64,000 nucleotides of DNA from the NCBI GenBank assembly GCA_937873135.1, contig CALMVQ010000377.1, positions 16,309-80,308 of the forward strand, read 5' to 3'. Position 1 is the first letter of the stretch, and each line of letters begins with the position of its first letter. Shown here piece after piece: positions 8,999 to 19,151 of the stretch. The stretch is from an uncultured Scytonema sp. GTDB taxonomy: Bacteria > Cyanobacteriota > Cyanobacteriia > Cyanobacteriales > Nostocaceae. The position numbers and the translations under genes were made by a program. Under the pieces are notes generated by a model that saw nothing but the letters and a program-made list of their open reading frames with translations, was not told the DNA's origin and searched no databases.

Positions 8999-11629
8999 AT
9001 GTCCTTCGTACCTCTCCACATTCACAGTGATTACAGTCTGCTTGATGGCGCGAGTCAACTGCCGGATTTAGTCGATCGCGCGATCGCTTTGGGGATGAAG
9101 GCGATCGCACTCACCGATCACGGTGTCATGTATGGTGCTATCGAGCTGATAAAAATCTGCCGTAGTAATAATATCAAGCCAATTATCGGCAACGAAATGT
9201 ATGTCATAAACGGCGATATTACAAAACAAGAACGCCGTCCCCGCTATCATCAAGTTGTTTTAGCTAAAAATACCAAAGGTTACAAAAATTTAGTTAAAAT
9301 CACAACAACTTCTCACCTTGTCGGTGTACAGGGTAAAGGCATTTTTTCCCGTCCTTGCGTTAATAAGGAACTATTAAAAGAATATCATGAAGGCTTGATT
9401 GTCACCAGCGCATGTTTGGGTGGAGAAATTCCTCAGGCAATTCTCAGTCATAGACCAGATGCTGCCCGTAAAATTGCGTTGTGGTATAAAGAACTCTTTG
9501 GTGATGACTATTATTTAGAAATTCAGGATCACGGCTCGCAAGAAGACCGCATTGTTAATGTGGAAATCGTGAAAATTGCGCGGGAGTTAAATATTAAAAT
9601 TATTGCGACAAACGACTCGCATTTTATTTCTTGTTACGACGTTGAAGCACACGATGCTTTACTGTGTATTCAAACGGGTAAATTAATTTCTGAAGATAAT
9701 CGGATGCGTTATAGCGGAACTGAGTATCTCAAATCCGCTGAAGAAATGAAGCAGCTATTTCGCGACCATTTGCCAGATGATGTAATTTCCGAAGCGATCG
9801 CCACTACCGTAGAAGTTGCAGATAAAGTTGAGCCTTACCAAATCATGGGTGAGCCTCGCATTCCCAACTATCCTATCCCATCCGGTCACACTGCTGATAC
9901 ATATGTAGAAGAAGTGGCTTGGCAGGGACTTCTAGAAAGATTAAATCGCAAATCCCGCAATGAAGTCGAACCAGTTTATAAAGAACGACTAGAATATGAA
10001 CTGAAAATGATTCAACAGATGGGGTTTTCCACCTACTTTTTAGTCGTGTGGGACTACATCAAATTTGCTAGAGATAATGATATTGCTGTAGGACCAGGTA
10101 GGGGTTCTGCAGCGGGTTCTTTGGTTGCTTATACTATGCAAATTACCAACATAGATCCCGTACATCATGGACTACTTTTTGAAAGATTTCTTAATCCAGA
10201 ACGGAAATCAATGCCTGATATCGATACAGATTTCTGCATTGAGAAACGGGATGCAGTCATTGATTATGTAAATGCAAAATATGGGAAAGAAAGAGTTGCC
10301 CAAATTATTACCTTTAACCGCTTGACTTCCAAAGCAGTTTTAAAAGATGTCGCCCGAGTGTTAAACATTTCCTACGGGGAGTCCGACAAAATGGCGAAGT
10401 TAATTCCTGTTTCACGCGGTAAGCCAACGAAACTTGCGGTGATGATTTCCGATGGAACACCAGCACCAGAGTTTAAAGAAAAATATGACAACGATCAAAG
10501 AGTTCGCCATTGGATTGATATGGCAATCCGAATTGAGGGAACGAACAAAAATTATGGTGTACATGCAGCAGGTGTAGTGATTTCTGCTGACCCTTTAGAT
10601 GAAATTGTGCCATTGCAGAGAAATAACGATGGTTCTGTGATTACCCAGTATTTCATGGAGGACATAGAAGCCCTAGGATTATTAAAAATGGATTTTCTGG
10701 GATTAAGAAACTTGACAATGATTCAGAAAACCATTGATTTGATTCATGAACACCAAGGTTTTAAAATTGACCCCTATGATATCACCAGTCAAGAAAGAAA
10801 AGCGCAAAGGATATTAGCGAAAGGTGAGTTTAACACCTTACCGAAAGATGTGAAGAAAACCTACGAACTTTTAGAAGCAGGTGAGTTAGAGGGAGTTTTT
10901 CAATTAGAATCTTCCGGAATGCGTCAGATAGTGCGAGATTTAAAACCTTCCAATATAGAAGATATTTCTTCAATTTTAGCACTTTATCGACCGGGACCAT
11001 TGGATGCGAAACTCATTCCTAAATTTATTGATCGCAAACACGGTAGGGAAAATATCGACTATCCGCACGCTGTTCTAGAACCCGTACTGAATGAAACCTA
11101 TGGGATTATGGTTTATCAAGAGCAAATTATGAAAATTGCTCAAGATATGGCAGGATATTCTCTAGGACAAGCCGATCTGCTGCGTCGTGCAATGGGTAAA
11201 AAGAAAGTGTCCGAGATGCAAAAGCAGCGAGAAAAATTTGTTGATGGTGCGGCAAAAAATGGAGTTAAGAAGCAAATAGCCGAAGAATTATTCGAGCAAA
11301 TGTTGAAGTTTGCCGAATACTGCTTAAGCTACGATACTGAAGTTTTGACAGTAGAGTACGGTTTTCTGAAAATTGGCGAGATTGTGGAAAAAAGAATTGA
11401 ATGTTGTGTATATACTGTAGATGGGAACGGACATGTGTACACGCAACCGATTGTACAGTGGCACAATCGCGGTCAACAAGAAGTTTTTGAGTATTGCTTG
11501 GAAGACGGCTCAATTATTCAGGCAACAAAAGACCATAAATTTATGACTACTGATGGGCAAATGTTACCCATTGATGAAATATTTGAACGGGAGTTGGACT
11601 TGCTTCAAGTAGGGGAGCTGCCGGAGTAA
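8999..11629 (+). CDS. dnaE-N: DNA polymerase III alpha subunit, N-terminal part, fused to DnaE split intein N-fragment
   Basis: The N-terminal portion of the replicative polymerase, made as a separate polypeptide that is joined to DnaE-C by protein trans-splicing. The PHP domain starts at [15 protein letters not shown]. The polymerase active-site acidic motif MPDIDTDF lies near residue 405. The extein ends at KFAEY and the last 102 residues (11321-11626) are the intein N-fragment, starting [14 protein letters not shown] and carrying the block B TKDH motif. This matches the well-known Nostoc-type DnaE split intein. ATG at 8999 matches the usual start [10 protein letters not shown]; a GTG at 8957 would add 14 residues. 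The partner gene (Int-C plus DnaE-C) is not in the window and should lie far away. Confidence 0.96.
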   Translation: MSFVPLHIHSDYSLLDGASQLPDLVDRAIALGMKAIALTDHGVMYGAIELIKICRSNNIKPIIGNEMYVINGDITKQERRPRYHQVVLAKNTKGYKNLVKITTTSHLVGVQGKGIFSRPCVNKELLKEYHEGLIVTSACLGGEIPQAILSHRPDAARKIALWYKELFGDDYYLEIQDHGSQEDRIVNVEIVKIARELNIKIIATNDSHFISCYDVEAHDALLCIQTGKLISEDNRMRYSGTEYLKSAEEMKQLFRDHLPDDVISEAIATTVEVADKVEPYQIMGEPRIPNYPIPSGHTADTYVEEVAWQGLLERLNRKSRNEVEPVYKERLEYELKMIQQMGFSTYFLVVWDYIKFARDNDIAVGPGRGSAAGSLVAYTMQITNIDPVHHGLLFERFLNPERKSMPDIDTDFCIEKRDAVIDYVNAKYGKERVAQIITFNRLTSKAVLKDVARVLNISYGESDKMAKLIPVSRGKPTKLAVMISDGTPAPEFKEKYDNDQRVRHWIDMAIRIEGTNKNYGVHAAGVVISADPLDEIVPLQRNNDGSVITQYFMEDIEALGLLKMDFLGLRNLTMIQKTIDLIHEHQGFKIDPYDITSQERKAQRILAKGEFNTLPKDVKKTYELLEAGELEGVFQLESSGMRQIVRDLKPSNIEDISSILALYRPGPLDAKLIPKFIDRKHGRENIDYPHAVLEPVLNETYGIMVYQEQIMKIAQDMAGYSLGQADLLRRAMGKKKVSEMQKQREKFVDGAAKNGVKKQIAEELFEQMLKFAEYCLSYDTEVLTVEYGFLKIGEIVEKRIECCVYTVDGNGHVYTQPIVQWHNRGQQEVFEYCLEDGSIIQATKDHKFMTTDGQMLPIDEIFERELDLLQVGELPE
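11321..11626 (+). other. DnaE intein N-fragment (Int-N) coding segment
   Basis: This part of dnaE-N codes for 102 residues beginning with the catalytic Cys1 (CLSYDTEVL), directly after extein residues AEY. Internal features include the block A-like start, [14 protein letters not shown], and block [14 protein letters not shown]. It ends [12 protein letters not shown]. In known systems Cys1 makes the first N-S acyl shift, and the TxxH histidine assists. All these residues are present, so the fragment looks splicing-competent. Confidence 0.95.
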
Positions 11630-12140
11630 CCAAAGAAGAAATTAGACTACTCCCAACACAAGTGTAAGATTACCTATCATATGTACTTCTTTCTTGGCGC
11701 ACAAGAGCGTCTTCTCTGCGAGAGGCTGCGCCAAGGCGGTTCATTTTATTAAGTATTCTTAGGAGCGGGAAAGGAGTAGTCAGGAGTGTGAAACTAAATT
11801 GACGCTCGCCTGTGCTGAGTTAAATTTCCGTATTCTCTACATTTTTCGAGTTATATCTATGACTTTTCCGCCGCGTAAGCTCATTCTCGTGAGTCGTGTT
11901 ACTTCACTACACTCCTATTAGTATATTAAGGATTTACCCAGATAGGTGCAAGATATGAGCTACCCGACGCCATTCTCACATAGCATATTTCTGTGGACCC
12001 AGGCACGGGGAAAAAGAGAGAAAAATATAAAGATGTTCCTATTTTGCAAAACAAAACTTTTTGCAATTGTGGTCATGTCCTAGAGAAAGTATTCTGCGTC
12101 AAAATGATGAATAGTTAGCCTTGTAAAGTAAATTTTGTTC
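11630..12140. other. Intergenic stretch with a dispersed repeat
   Basis: No gene is recognised in about 510 bases. Positions 11693-11743 carry a copy of a dispersed repeat (GCGTCTTCTCTGCGAGAGGC followed by a segment ending AAGGCGGTTCA) that recurs near 32.2 and 62.4 kb. The rest is unremarkable. Confidence 0.5.
11693..11743 (+). repeat. Dispersed CTTCTCTGCGAGACGCTGCGC repeat, copy 1
   Basis: Contains GCGTCTTCTCTGCGAGAGGC and ends with AAGGCGGTTCA. Related copies are at 32208-32292 and 62429-62480, with a degenerate one at 56336-56400. All are intergenic. The core is partly self-complementary (GCGTCT and AGACGC in the other copies), so it can fold. Confidence 0.7.
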
Positions 12141-12608
12141 ATGTTTTCTAATCGAGATAGTCACTGGGATTTGTCCGTTGATGATCGTAATGGTCAACGG
12201 ATGCTCGTTGTCGAGGTGAAGACCAAACGCAAGACCTCACCAGAATGGGCTGCCCGCCTCCGGCGCAATATCCTTGCCCACGGCACTTTTCCTCAAGCTC
12301 CTTATTTCCTAATGGTTTTTCCAGATCGGTTCTACTTATGGATTGATGCCGGTGATCAACTAGAGCATGAACCTCATTACATCATTGATGCACGCCCGAT
12401 TCTCCAGCCTTATTTTGAACAAGCTGGGGTAAGTGACGAGCAAATTAGTAGTCAGAGTCTAGAACTGATTGTGGCATTATGGCTTGGGAAAATCATTCAT
12501 GCCGAAAAACTCTTTGAGAATCCTGATGCCTCTCAGCAATGGCTGATGGAGTCAGGGCTGTATGATGCTATAACGGGAGGCAAATTTGAGTATACGGCTG
12601 CTGCGTGA
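12141..12608 (+). CDS. Conserved hypothetical protein, possible PD-(D/E)XK nuclease fold
   Basis: A soluble 155-residue protein. WDLSVDD followed by MLVVEVKTKRKTSPEWAARL has the spacing of a D...ExK core, which suggests a restriction-endonuclease-like fold as in Rpn, Uma2 or type I R-subunit N-terminal domains. The family looks typical of cyanobacteria. ATG at 12141 (MFSNRDSHWDL) is preferred to the TTG two codons earlier. No clear ribosome binding site is visible, and no partner gene is adjacent. Nuclease activity is only inferred, since the motif is read by eye. Confidence 0.6.
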   Translation: MFSNRDSHWDLSVDDRNGQRMLVVEVKTKRKTSPEWAARLRRNILAHGTFPQAPYFLMVFPDRFYLWIDAGDQLEHEPHYIIDARPILQPYFEQAGVSDEQISSQSLELIVALWLGKIIHAEKLFENPDASQQWLMESGLYDAITGGKFEYTAAA

Positions 12609-12806
12609 ATATTTATATTGAAACTAATTTTGTTTTGGAATTAGCTTTCCAACAGGAACAGTTCACGAGCTGTGAAGAGATTTTACAGCCTTTATGACAG
12701 AAGACTCAATAAATTAAGAACCTATGCGTCAGTCAAAGATAAAACTATAAATCCAGATTGTAGAAGAATTAATCGACACTTTGCCTGAAGTTAAAGATAT
12801 GTTTCA

Positions 12807-12860
12807 GGCACCTTTTAAGGTGCCACTAGCTTTCATCCCCTGGCGCTGAGCCAAGGGGCT
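12807..12860 (+). terminator. Two hairpins between the nuclease-like gene and the aldo/keto reductase
   Basis: A perfect 8-bp stem (GGCACCTT at 12807-12814 with AAGGTGCC at 12817-12824) is followed by a second stem (CCCCTGGC ... GCCAAGGGG) and, shortly after, a run of T. The two flanking genes converge here. The orientation of the T run suits termination of plus-strand transcripts. Confidence 0.45.
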
Positions 12861-12904
12861 TTCAGCATTTTTTCTTGTTTACAAGAAAACAGATTCTTTG
12901 CCGC

Positions 12905-13981
<1,077 letters not shown>

Positions 13982-14003
13982 TCATGCTGCCCCGCCATGT
14001 CGG

Positions 14004-15062
14004 TTACTCGGATTTGAGAGAAGCCATATCGATGGAGAAGCGGTACTTCACATCGGATTTGAGCAGTCGCTCGTAGGCTTCGTTGACCTTCTGGATGGGG
14101 ATGACTTCGACGTCTGCGGTGATGTTGTGCTTGCCGCAAAAGTCGAGCATCTCCTGGGTTTCCGCGATACCGCCGATGCTTGAGCCGGAGAGACTGCGGC
14201 GGCCCATGATGAGGCTGAATGCCGAGATTTCCAGGGGCTTCTCGGGTGCGCCGACAAGGGTGATGTTGCCGTCGCGGCGGAGCAGGTTGAGATAGGCGTT
14301 GATGTCGTGATCGGCAGAAACGGTGTCGAGGATGAAATCGAAGCTGCCAGCGTGCTTCTGCATCTCCTCGTTGTTGCGGGAGACGACGACTTCGTCGGCA
14401 CCGAGGCGGAGCGCGTCCTCCTTCTTGTTGGGCGAGGTGCTGAAGACGACGACATGGGCTCCGAACGCATGGGCAAACTTCACGCCCATATGACCCAGTC
14501 CGCCAAGACCGACTACGCCTACTTTCTTGCCCTTAGTGATGCCCCAGTGGCGCATGGGCGAATAGGTTGTGATCCCAGCACAAACGAGCGGCGCAGCCCC
14601 GGCAAGATCGAGGTTGGACGGAACTTGCAGAACGAAGCGTTCATCGACGACAATGCTATCAGAGTAGCCACCATAGGTAACGCCTTCAAGGTGCTTGTCT
14701 GTGGAGTTGTAGGTGAGAGTTAGGTTCGGGCAGAACTGCTCAAAGCCAGCTTTGCAATGGGGGCAGGTACCGTCCGACTCGACCATGCAGCCGACCGCAG
14801 CGAGATCGCCGGGCTGGTACTTGGTAACTGCCGAGCCGACCTTGGTGACACGGCCGACGATCTCATGACCGGGGACAATTGGGTAGACAGTGGGCATGAT
14901 GCTGCTCCACTCGTTACGCACCGAATGGAGGTCGGAGTGGCAGATGCCGCAGAAGAGGATTTCGATCTGTACGTCGTGTTCGGTTGGATCGCGCCGTGGG
15001 ATCTTGGTGGAGGACAGGGGTGATGTTGCACTGTCTGCGGAATAAGCTTTCGTGTTGTACAT
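14004..15062 (-). CDS. Zinc-dependent NAD(P)-dependent alcohol dehydrogenase (cinnamyl alcohol dehydrogenase/YahK-like)
   Basis: Medium-chain dehydrogenase that reduces aldehydes to alcohols with NADPH. The catalytic zinc ligands are in CGICHSDLH, GHEIVGRV and the later VCAGITTYSP. Structural zinc cysteines are in GCMVESDGTCPHCKAGFEQF. The Rossmann motif is VGLGGLGHMGVKFAHAFGAH. ATG at 15062 (MYNTKAYSADS) is chosen because the longer frame to 15209 would overlap the upstream cupin gene and its extra residues look random; this gives 352 residues, normal for the family. It lies 17 bases downstream of the cupin gene and 91 bases upstream of the aldo/keto reductase. Together they suggest reactive aldehyde detoxification. 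Confidence 0.92.
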   Translation of the reverse strand: MYNTKAYSADSATSPLSSTKIPRRDPTEHDVQIEILFCGICHSDLHSVRNEWSSIMPTVYPIVPGHEIVGRVTKVGSAVTKYQPGDLAAVGCMVESDGTCPHCKAGFEQFCPNLTLTYNSTDKHLEGVTYGGYSDSIVVDERFVLQVPSNLDLAGAAPLVCAGITTYSPMRHWGITKGKKVGVVGLGGLGHMGVKFAHAFGAHVVVFSTSPNKKEDALRLGADEVVVSRNNEEMQKHAGSFDFILDTVSADHDINAYLNLLRRDGNITLVGAPEKPLEISAFSLIMGRRSLSGSSIGGIAETQEMLDFCGKHNITADVEVIPIQKVNEAYERLLKSDVKYRFSIDMASLKSE

Positions 15063-15079
15063 ATGTAATACTGATGCTT

Positions 15080-15490
15080 CTATTTGTTTCCTATTGGCGC
15101 TTGATATTGCTCGTCGCTGACCTGTTCCATCCACTCCACGGGCTTGCCGTCGAGCTGTTCTTGAATGGCGATGTGCGTCATGGCCGTGGTTGGGGTGGCA
15201 CCGTGCCAATGCTTCTCACCCGGCGAGAACCAGATCACGTCCCCCGGCCGAATTTGCTCGATCTGGCTGCCCCACCGCTGTACGAGGCCGCAGCCAGCCG
15301 TCACGATCAGCGTCTGTCCCAACGGGTGGGTGTGCCATGCTGTCCGAGCGCCGGGCTCGAACGTGACACTAGCGCCAGACGTGCGTGCAGGATCGTGTGC
15401 CTCGAACAGGCGGTCAATGCGTACAGTTCCAGTAAAATACTCAGCCGGTCCTTTGGCGGAAGGCTGTGAGCCACTTCTTTTGATGTCCAT
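15080..15490 (-). CDS. Cupin domain protein ((R)-mandelonitrile lyase-like)
   Basis: Small single-domain cupin of 136 residues. Metal-binding motif 1 is [17 protein letters not shown], with the two histidines of an HxH pair. Motif 2 is [17 protein letters not shown], with the late histidine. Proteins with this look are often labelled carboxymuconolactone-decarboxylase-like or mandelonitrile lyase-like cupins and commonly sit beside aldo/keto reductases and alcohol dehydrogenases under AraC control. It is the first gene of the operon. The exact reaction is unknown; a stress-linked role with the two reductases is inferred. Confidence 0.85.
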   Translation of the reverse strand: MDIKRSGSQPSAKGPAEYFTGTVRIDRLFEAHDPARTSGASVTFEPGARTAWHTHPLGQTLIVTAGCGLVQRWGSQIEQIRPGDVIWFSPGEKHWHGATPTTAMTHIAIQEQLDGKPVEWMEQVSDEQYQAPIGNK

Positions 15491-15821
15491 TTCTTAATTC
15501 CTTCACTTGATGCCATTTTGGTTGCTATCCCAATCGTCGAGATTGAGCATTTATCAGTAGGGATGGGATTTTTTAAGAAGCAAGGTTAGCCTTAACACCA
15601 TTTTGGTTGTCAGTAGGCAAGTGTCTTACCCAATCAAAACTGAGTTTTCTCTTAAATAAAAATCCAGAATGCTTAAAGAATCCAAAATCATTTTTCATTG
15701 CTTTAGCTTCATTCTATGAATCCTAAAGGGCAAGCAATATAACGATCATCTAAAATCATTGTACAATTCTGCAAACTTAGAAATGAAAGCTGCCAAAACG
15801 AGTGAAAAGTCCGATATAGAA
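15491..15821. promoter_or_regulatory. Divergent promoter region with 12-bp direct repeats
   Basis: The region between the cupin operon and the AraC gene carries CCATTTTGGTTG at 15513-15524 and again at 15598-15609. Each copy is followed at different distance by CCCAATC (15529-15535 and near 15630). CAGTAGG also recurs (near 15555 and 15611). Direct repeats in an AraC-divergent region are what one expects of AraC-type operators. No footprint is known, so operator function is inference; a partial local duplication is the alternative. Confidence 0.5.
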
Positions 15822-16763
15822 ATGAACGACCAGCAGGCAAAGCGCTCTGTAGACAGAGCGCAAGCCAACAGAGACGAACTGACTCTCGCTATTGCACAGG
15901 CTATCCCTAATGATGGGACGATTGAGCCGCTGACAGGATTGCACCTCAATCGCTCCTCCTCGCCTTCGGAATCCTGTCATGGTGTCTCTGTGCCTGCCTT
16001 TTGTGTGATTGCCCAGGGCAGCAAAGAAGTTCTTCTGGGCAATGACCGCTATCAGTACGACCCTATGCATTATCTGCTTGCTACGGTCGAACTGCCGATT
16101 GTCAGCCAAATTCTGGAAGCGTCCAAGGAGCAGCCTTACCTTAGCCTTCGCCTCGATCTCGACCCCATCCTTGTCGGTTCAGTCATGGTCGAGGCGGGCT
16201 ATCCCTCACCACAAAGCCGTAACAATGTAAAAGCGATAGATGTGAGTCCATTGGATGCGCCTCTGCTGGATGCCATAGTACGGCTCGTTAGGCTGATTTC
16301 CGCCCCCGCCGAAGCTCGGGTTCTGATGCCACTGATCACACGGGAAATCATTTACCGACTCCTGATGGGAGAGCAAGGTAGTCGGCTCCGTCATATTGCA
16401 GTTCTGAGTGGCTACACCCACTATATCGCCAGAGCCGTCGAGCGACTTCGTAAAGACTTTAACCAACCGATCAAGATTGAAAGCATCGCACGAGAGCTTG
16501 GAATGAGTGTCTCAGGCTTCCACCATCACTTCAAATCTGTCACTGCACTGAGTCCCTTGCAGTTCCAGAAGCAACTGCGGCTCCAGGAGGCTCGCCGTCT
16601 TATGCTCGGCGAGAACCTTGACGCTGCTAGCGCTGGCTACCGCGTGGGTTATGACGATGCCTCACACTTCAATCGGGAGTACAAAAGGCTCTTCGGCGTA
16701 CCGCCGATGCGCGACGTGGAAAGGCTGCGAGAAGCCGCCAGGGAGACTGCTAGTTCAATTTGA
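15822..16763 (+). CDS. AraC family transcriptional regulator
   Basis: Regulator with an N-terminal AraC_N-type cupin domain (about residues 40-190) and a C-terminal pair of helix-turn-helix motifs (IESIARELGMSVSGFHHHFK and the following AGYRVGYDDASHFNREYKRLFG). The family includes YqhC-like regulators of aldehyde reductases. It is divergent from the cupin-ADH-AKR operon and most likely controls it in response to an aldehyde or related inducer. Start choice is uncertain: ATG at 15822 (MNDQQAKRSVD) fits better than the in-frame ATG at 15783 or the codon at 15759. Base composition is GC-rich like the operon, which suggests the four genes arrived together. Confidence 0.9.
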   Translation: MNDQQAKRSVDRAQANRDELTLAIAQAIPNDGTIEPLTGLHLNRSSSPSESCHGVSVPAFCVIAQGSKEVLLGNDRYQYDPMHYLLATVELPIVSQILEASKEQPYLSLRLDLDPILVGSVMVEAGYPSPQSRNNVKAIDVSPLDAPLLDAIVRLVRLISAPAEARVLMPLITREIIYRLLMGEQGSRLRHIAVLSGYTHYIARAVERLRKDFNQPIKIESIARELGMSVSGFHHHFKSVTALSPLQFQKQLRLQEARRLMLGENLDAASAGYRVGYDDASHFNREYKRLFGVPPMRDVERLREAARETASSI

Positions 16764-16805
16764 AACTCTCCGCACAGCGAGTAGACGGAGATTCTTAAGA
16801 CTTTT

Positions 16806-17027
16806 TTATAATTGATTAGAACCAGAATTTTCAAATGCTTTCACTTTATCGTATAAACTGGCAACGGTTTCAGTCGCAAAGAGTTGTTCTTTAAGTTTGA
16901 GGTAATCAGACTCACTCCTACTACAAGCTGCCCAAAATCGCAATACTTTTGATGGTTCTAAATGTGTCATTAAAACTTCCATGGCTTCAGTTAAAATCTG
17001 CTGTTCGTTAAGGACTTTGATTGTCAT
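16806..17027 (-). CDS. Small protein paired with PIN protein, probable TA partner
   Basis: A 73-residue acidic, helical protein (MTIKVLNEQQILTEAMEVL) without a DNA-binding motif that I can name. Its start overlaps the last 20 bases of the upstream PIN-domain gene, so the two are cotranscribed and probably translationally coupled. Overlapping small partners of PIN proteins are usually antitoxins, but here the toxin is first, the reverse of the common order. The antitoxin role is inferred from position only. Confidence 0.6.
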   Translation of the reverse strand: MTIKVLNEQQILTEAMEVLMTHLEPSKVLRFWAACSRSESDYLKLKEQLFATETVASLYDKVKAFENSGSNQL

Positions 17028-17457
17028 CTTCTATCTCCAAAATAAAATCGGTTGGGTTCATGACTTTTAGTGTTAAACATGAAGCGCGATTAATTAGCCG
17101 CTTATCACAGGTTATAAAATAATTACTATAGGATGCTTCCGCACAAGCAACATGAAGTGCATCCACTGCTTTAAGACCAAGCTGTTCTAATTGTCCAGTC
17201 CTAAGCCTAATGGCTGGGTTGACTAGTTGTTTCACAACAGCCATTTGTAAGTATCGATCCATTGCCGATTGGTTGAGAGGATTTGGATTGCGGCTATTTT
17301 CATATTCTAGCGCTGAGGAATTAACTAGTTCAATTAACTTAGCTTCGACCATTTGCAGTATTAAAATGACCGCTTGCGTTTCCAAATATATTTTTGGCTG
17401 TGTTTGGTCATCAAAAGGACGGTTGTAAATACTTGTGTCTAGATAAACGAGAGTCAT
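17008..17457 (-). CDS. PIN domain ribonuclease (VapC-like)
   Basis: A 149-residue PIN domain protein, a predicted Mg2+-dependent RNase. The first acidic residue is in VYLDTSIYNRPFDD, the central glutamate lies in VNSSALEYENSR, and the third and fourth acidic positions are in KAVDALHVACAEA and FITCDKRLINRA. These fit a full active site. It overlaps a downstream 73-residue gene, which is likely its antitoxin partner. It belongs to the cyanobacterial class of PIN proteins with the LDTSIYNRPFD signature, whose targets are unknown. Confidence 0.8.
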   Translation of the reverse strand: MTLVYLDTSIYNRPFDDQTQPKIYLETQAVILILQMVEAKLIELVNSSALEYENSRNPNPLNQSAMDRYLQMAVVKQLVNPAIRLRTGQLEQLGLKAVDALHVACAEASYSNYFITCDKRLINRASCLTLKVMNPTDFILEIEDDNQSP

Positions 17458-17531
17458 GTTTTATTCTAACGCCGGGAAGGTGAGCCAGGGGGTTTTAAAA
17501 AACTTTGTGATCAAGTTGATTGTGACACCTC

Positions 17532-17647
17532 ATACCATTTCACTTTAAAGTTGATACAAATAGGCAGCAGGGAGCAGGGAGCTTTCTAGCAGGGGAGGAA
17601 AGAATTAGAAACCATCATTTGTATCATGTCTGAGCGTGAAATGGTAT
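17532..17647. mobile_element. MITE-like element with terminal inverted repeats
   Basis: A 116-bp unit. The left end has ATACCATTTCAC (17532-17543) and then TGATACAAAT (17552-17561). The right end has the exact reverse complements ATTTGTATCA (17617-17626) and GTGAAATGGTAT (17636-17647). The spacers inside each arm differ. The centre carries a CAGCAGGGAGCAGGGAGC-type repeat. No coding capacity is present, so it would need a transposase in trans. Confidence 0.6.
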
Positions 17648-17723
17648 CAGAGTGCGAAATGTGGGTTCCTCAGGAAGCTGCTATAATTATTGCCTACAAA
17701 TTTGTTGACAAAAAAGTAACAAT

Positions 17724-17966
17724 ATGCAAAGTGCAACAGTGAGAATCAGCGGCACATCTCACAATCTTCTTAAAGAATTGGCAGCACGTTCAGGTGACTC
17801 GATGCAAGTCATACTAGATAAAGCAATTGAGCAGTATAGAAGACAGGTATTTTTACAAGAAGCAAATCAAGCTTATGCTGCCTTACACAATCAGCCAGAA
17901 GCTTGGCAGGTTGAACTTGAAGAAAGAGAAGCTTGGAATATGACTCTATCTGATGGTTTAGAATGA
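17724..17966 (+). CDS. Orphan antitoxin-like protein
   Basis: An 80-residue protein starting MQSATVRISGTSHNLLKELA, which has the pattern of a ribbon-helix-helix antitoxin of MazE/ParD type, followed by an acidic C-terminus (ELEEREAWNMTLSDGLE) typical of toxin-neutralising tails. Normally a MazF/PemK-type toxin overlaps the 3' end. Here the downstream frame, starting ATGATCGAAGCC at 17969, stops after 16 codons, so the toxin is gone. The gene sits between two copies of a CAGCAGGGAGCA/CTAGCAGGGG repeat (near 17564 and 18056), which might relate to the loss. Confidence 0.7.
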   Translation: MQSATVRISGTSHNLLKELAARSGDSMQVILDKAIEQYRRQVFLQEANQAYAALHNQPEAWQVELEEREAWNMTLSDGLE

Positions 17967-18238
17967 CATGATCGAAGCCATTATAAGGTCAGATATGGCT
18001 TGTAGACTTAAATCTTAGGGACTTCGAAATAAAAAAATAATCAATCTGTAAGGGGCAGCAGGGAGCATTCTAGCAGGGGGAATGAGGAAGTAGGTTAAGT
18101 TTGAGAATTGGATAATTTATTTCTTGGAGTTCCCTTACAAAAGGTCACGAACAGGCTGGAAAGCGTCCTTGTCTTACTGCCTACTAAAATAGATCATATT
18201 AAAACGGTACATTTTAGGAAAGAGATGTATTGCACGTT

Positions 18239-18865
18239 ATGACTCAAACACAAGCCGAGCTAAAACTATTTACCTTTGATGAATTTATCGAATGGTATCC
18301 AGAAAACTCAGAAGTACGCTACGAATTGCATGACGGGGTAATTGTTGAGATGCCTAAGCCTAGAGGGCAGCATTCAAAATTAACAGGTTCTCTTGTGGGA
18401 AAGTTGCTGACAACTATTAGTGAGATTGGCAAAACCGATATTTGGTTTATCCCTAGAGAATCCATTGTTAAACCGAAGCGCGATAAGTCTGGGTACGAAC
18501 CAGACATTATCATTTTGAATCAAGAAACTATTGATACTGAGACGCGCTGGGAAACTGAATCAATTATTCAAAATGCGACTTCGGTTAAACTCATAGCTGA
18601 AGTCGTTAGTAGCAATTGGCAGGATGACTACTACGACAAACTTCGTGACTATGAAGATATGGGGATTCCAGAATACTGGATTGTAGACTATGCGGCGTTG
18701 GGCGGGCGTAAGTTTATCGGCAATCCTAAAGTTCCTACTATTTTCGTGTGCAAATTAATTGACGGGGAATATCAAATGACACCATTTAGAGGAACAGATC
18801 GGATCATATCACCTACTTTGCCACAATTAAACTTGACCGCACAACAGATTTTTGACTCGGTATGA
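18239..18865 (+). CDS. Uma2 family protein (DUF820, PD-(D/E)XK fold)
   Basis: A 208-residue member of the Uma2/DUF820 family, very numerous in cyanobacteria and predicted to have a restriction-endonuclease-like fold. Family landmarks are TFDEFIEWYPENSEVRYELH near the N-terminus, SGYEPDIIILNQE (the active-site Asp), LIAEVVSSNWQDDYYDKL (Glu of the ExK-like site) and GIPEYWIVDYA. ATG at 18239 is preferred over the TTG at 18230. Whether these proteins cut DNA in cyanobacteria is not established. It appears to be a single-gene unit. Confidence 0.9.
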   Translation: MTQTQAELKLFTFDEFIEWYPENSEVRYELHDGVIVEMPKPRGQHSKLTGSLVGKLLTTISEIGKTDIWFIPRESIVKPKRDKSGYEPDIIILNQETIDTETRWETESIIQNATSVKLIAEVVSSNWQDDYYDKLRDYEDMGIPEYWIVDYAALGGRKFIGNPKVPTIFVCKLIDGEYQMTPFRGTDRIISPTLPQLNLTAQQIFDSV

Positions 18866-19056
18866 ACTAGCCTCACGCAAAGGCGCAAAGAATTGTTGTT
18901 TATTTATATTAAAAAATAAGAATTCATGCTCGGCAGCAAGACCAATTTTTCCTACCTCCTTAATAGCAGCACCACGAACCGAACCTCGCCTGCTTCAGAA
19001 CCTGCTAAGTAGATTGACACAGAAAAACTAAGCTATATGAATTTATGTAAAGGCTC

Positions 19057-19103
19057 GTAGTTGCGCTTCAGCGCTGATATCTAGGGCGCTAAAGCGCAAC
19101 TAC
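19057..19103. repeat. Palindromic repeat GTAGTTGCGCT...AGCGCAACTAC, copy 1
   Basis: The arm GTAGTTGCGCTTCAGCGC (19057-19074) pairs with GCGCTAAAGCGCAACTAC (19086-19103), with one mismatch. The unit is bracketed by the 10-base direct repeat ATGAATTTAT at 19037-19046 and 19108-19117, as if it had been inserted with target duplication. A second copy without the spacer lies at 25371-25402. Confidence 0.7.
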
Positions 19104-19151
19104 AAACATGAATTTATTTGTAACGACCTACTTAATGGATTTGATATTATG

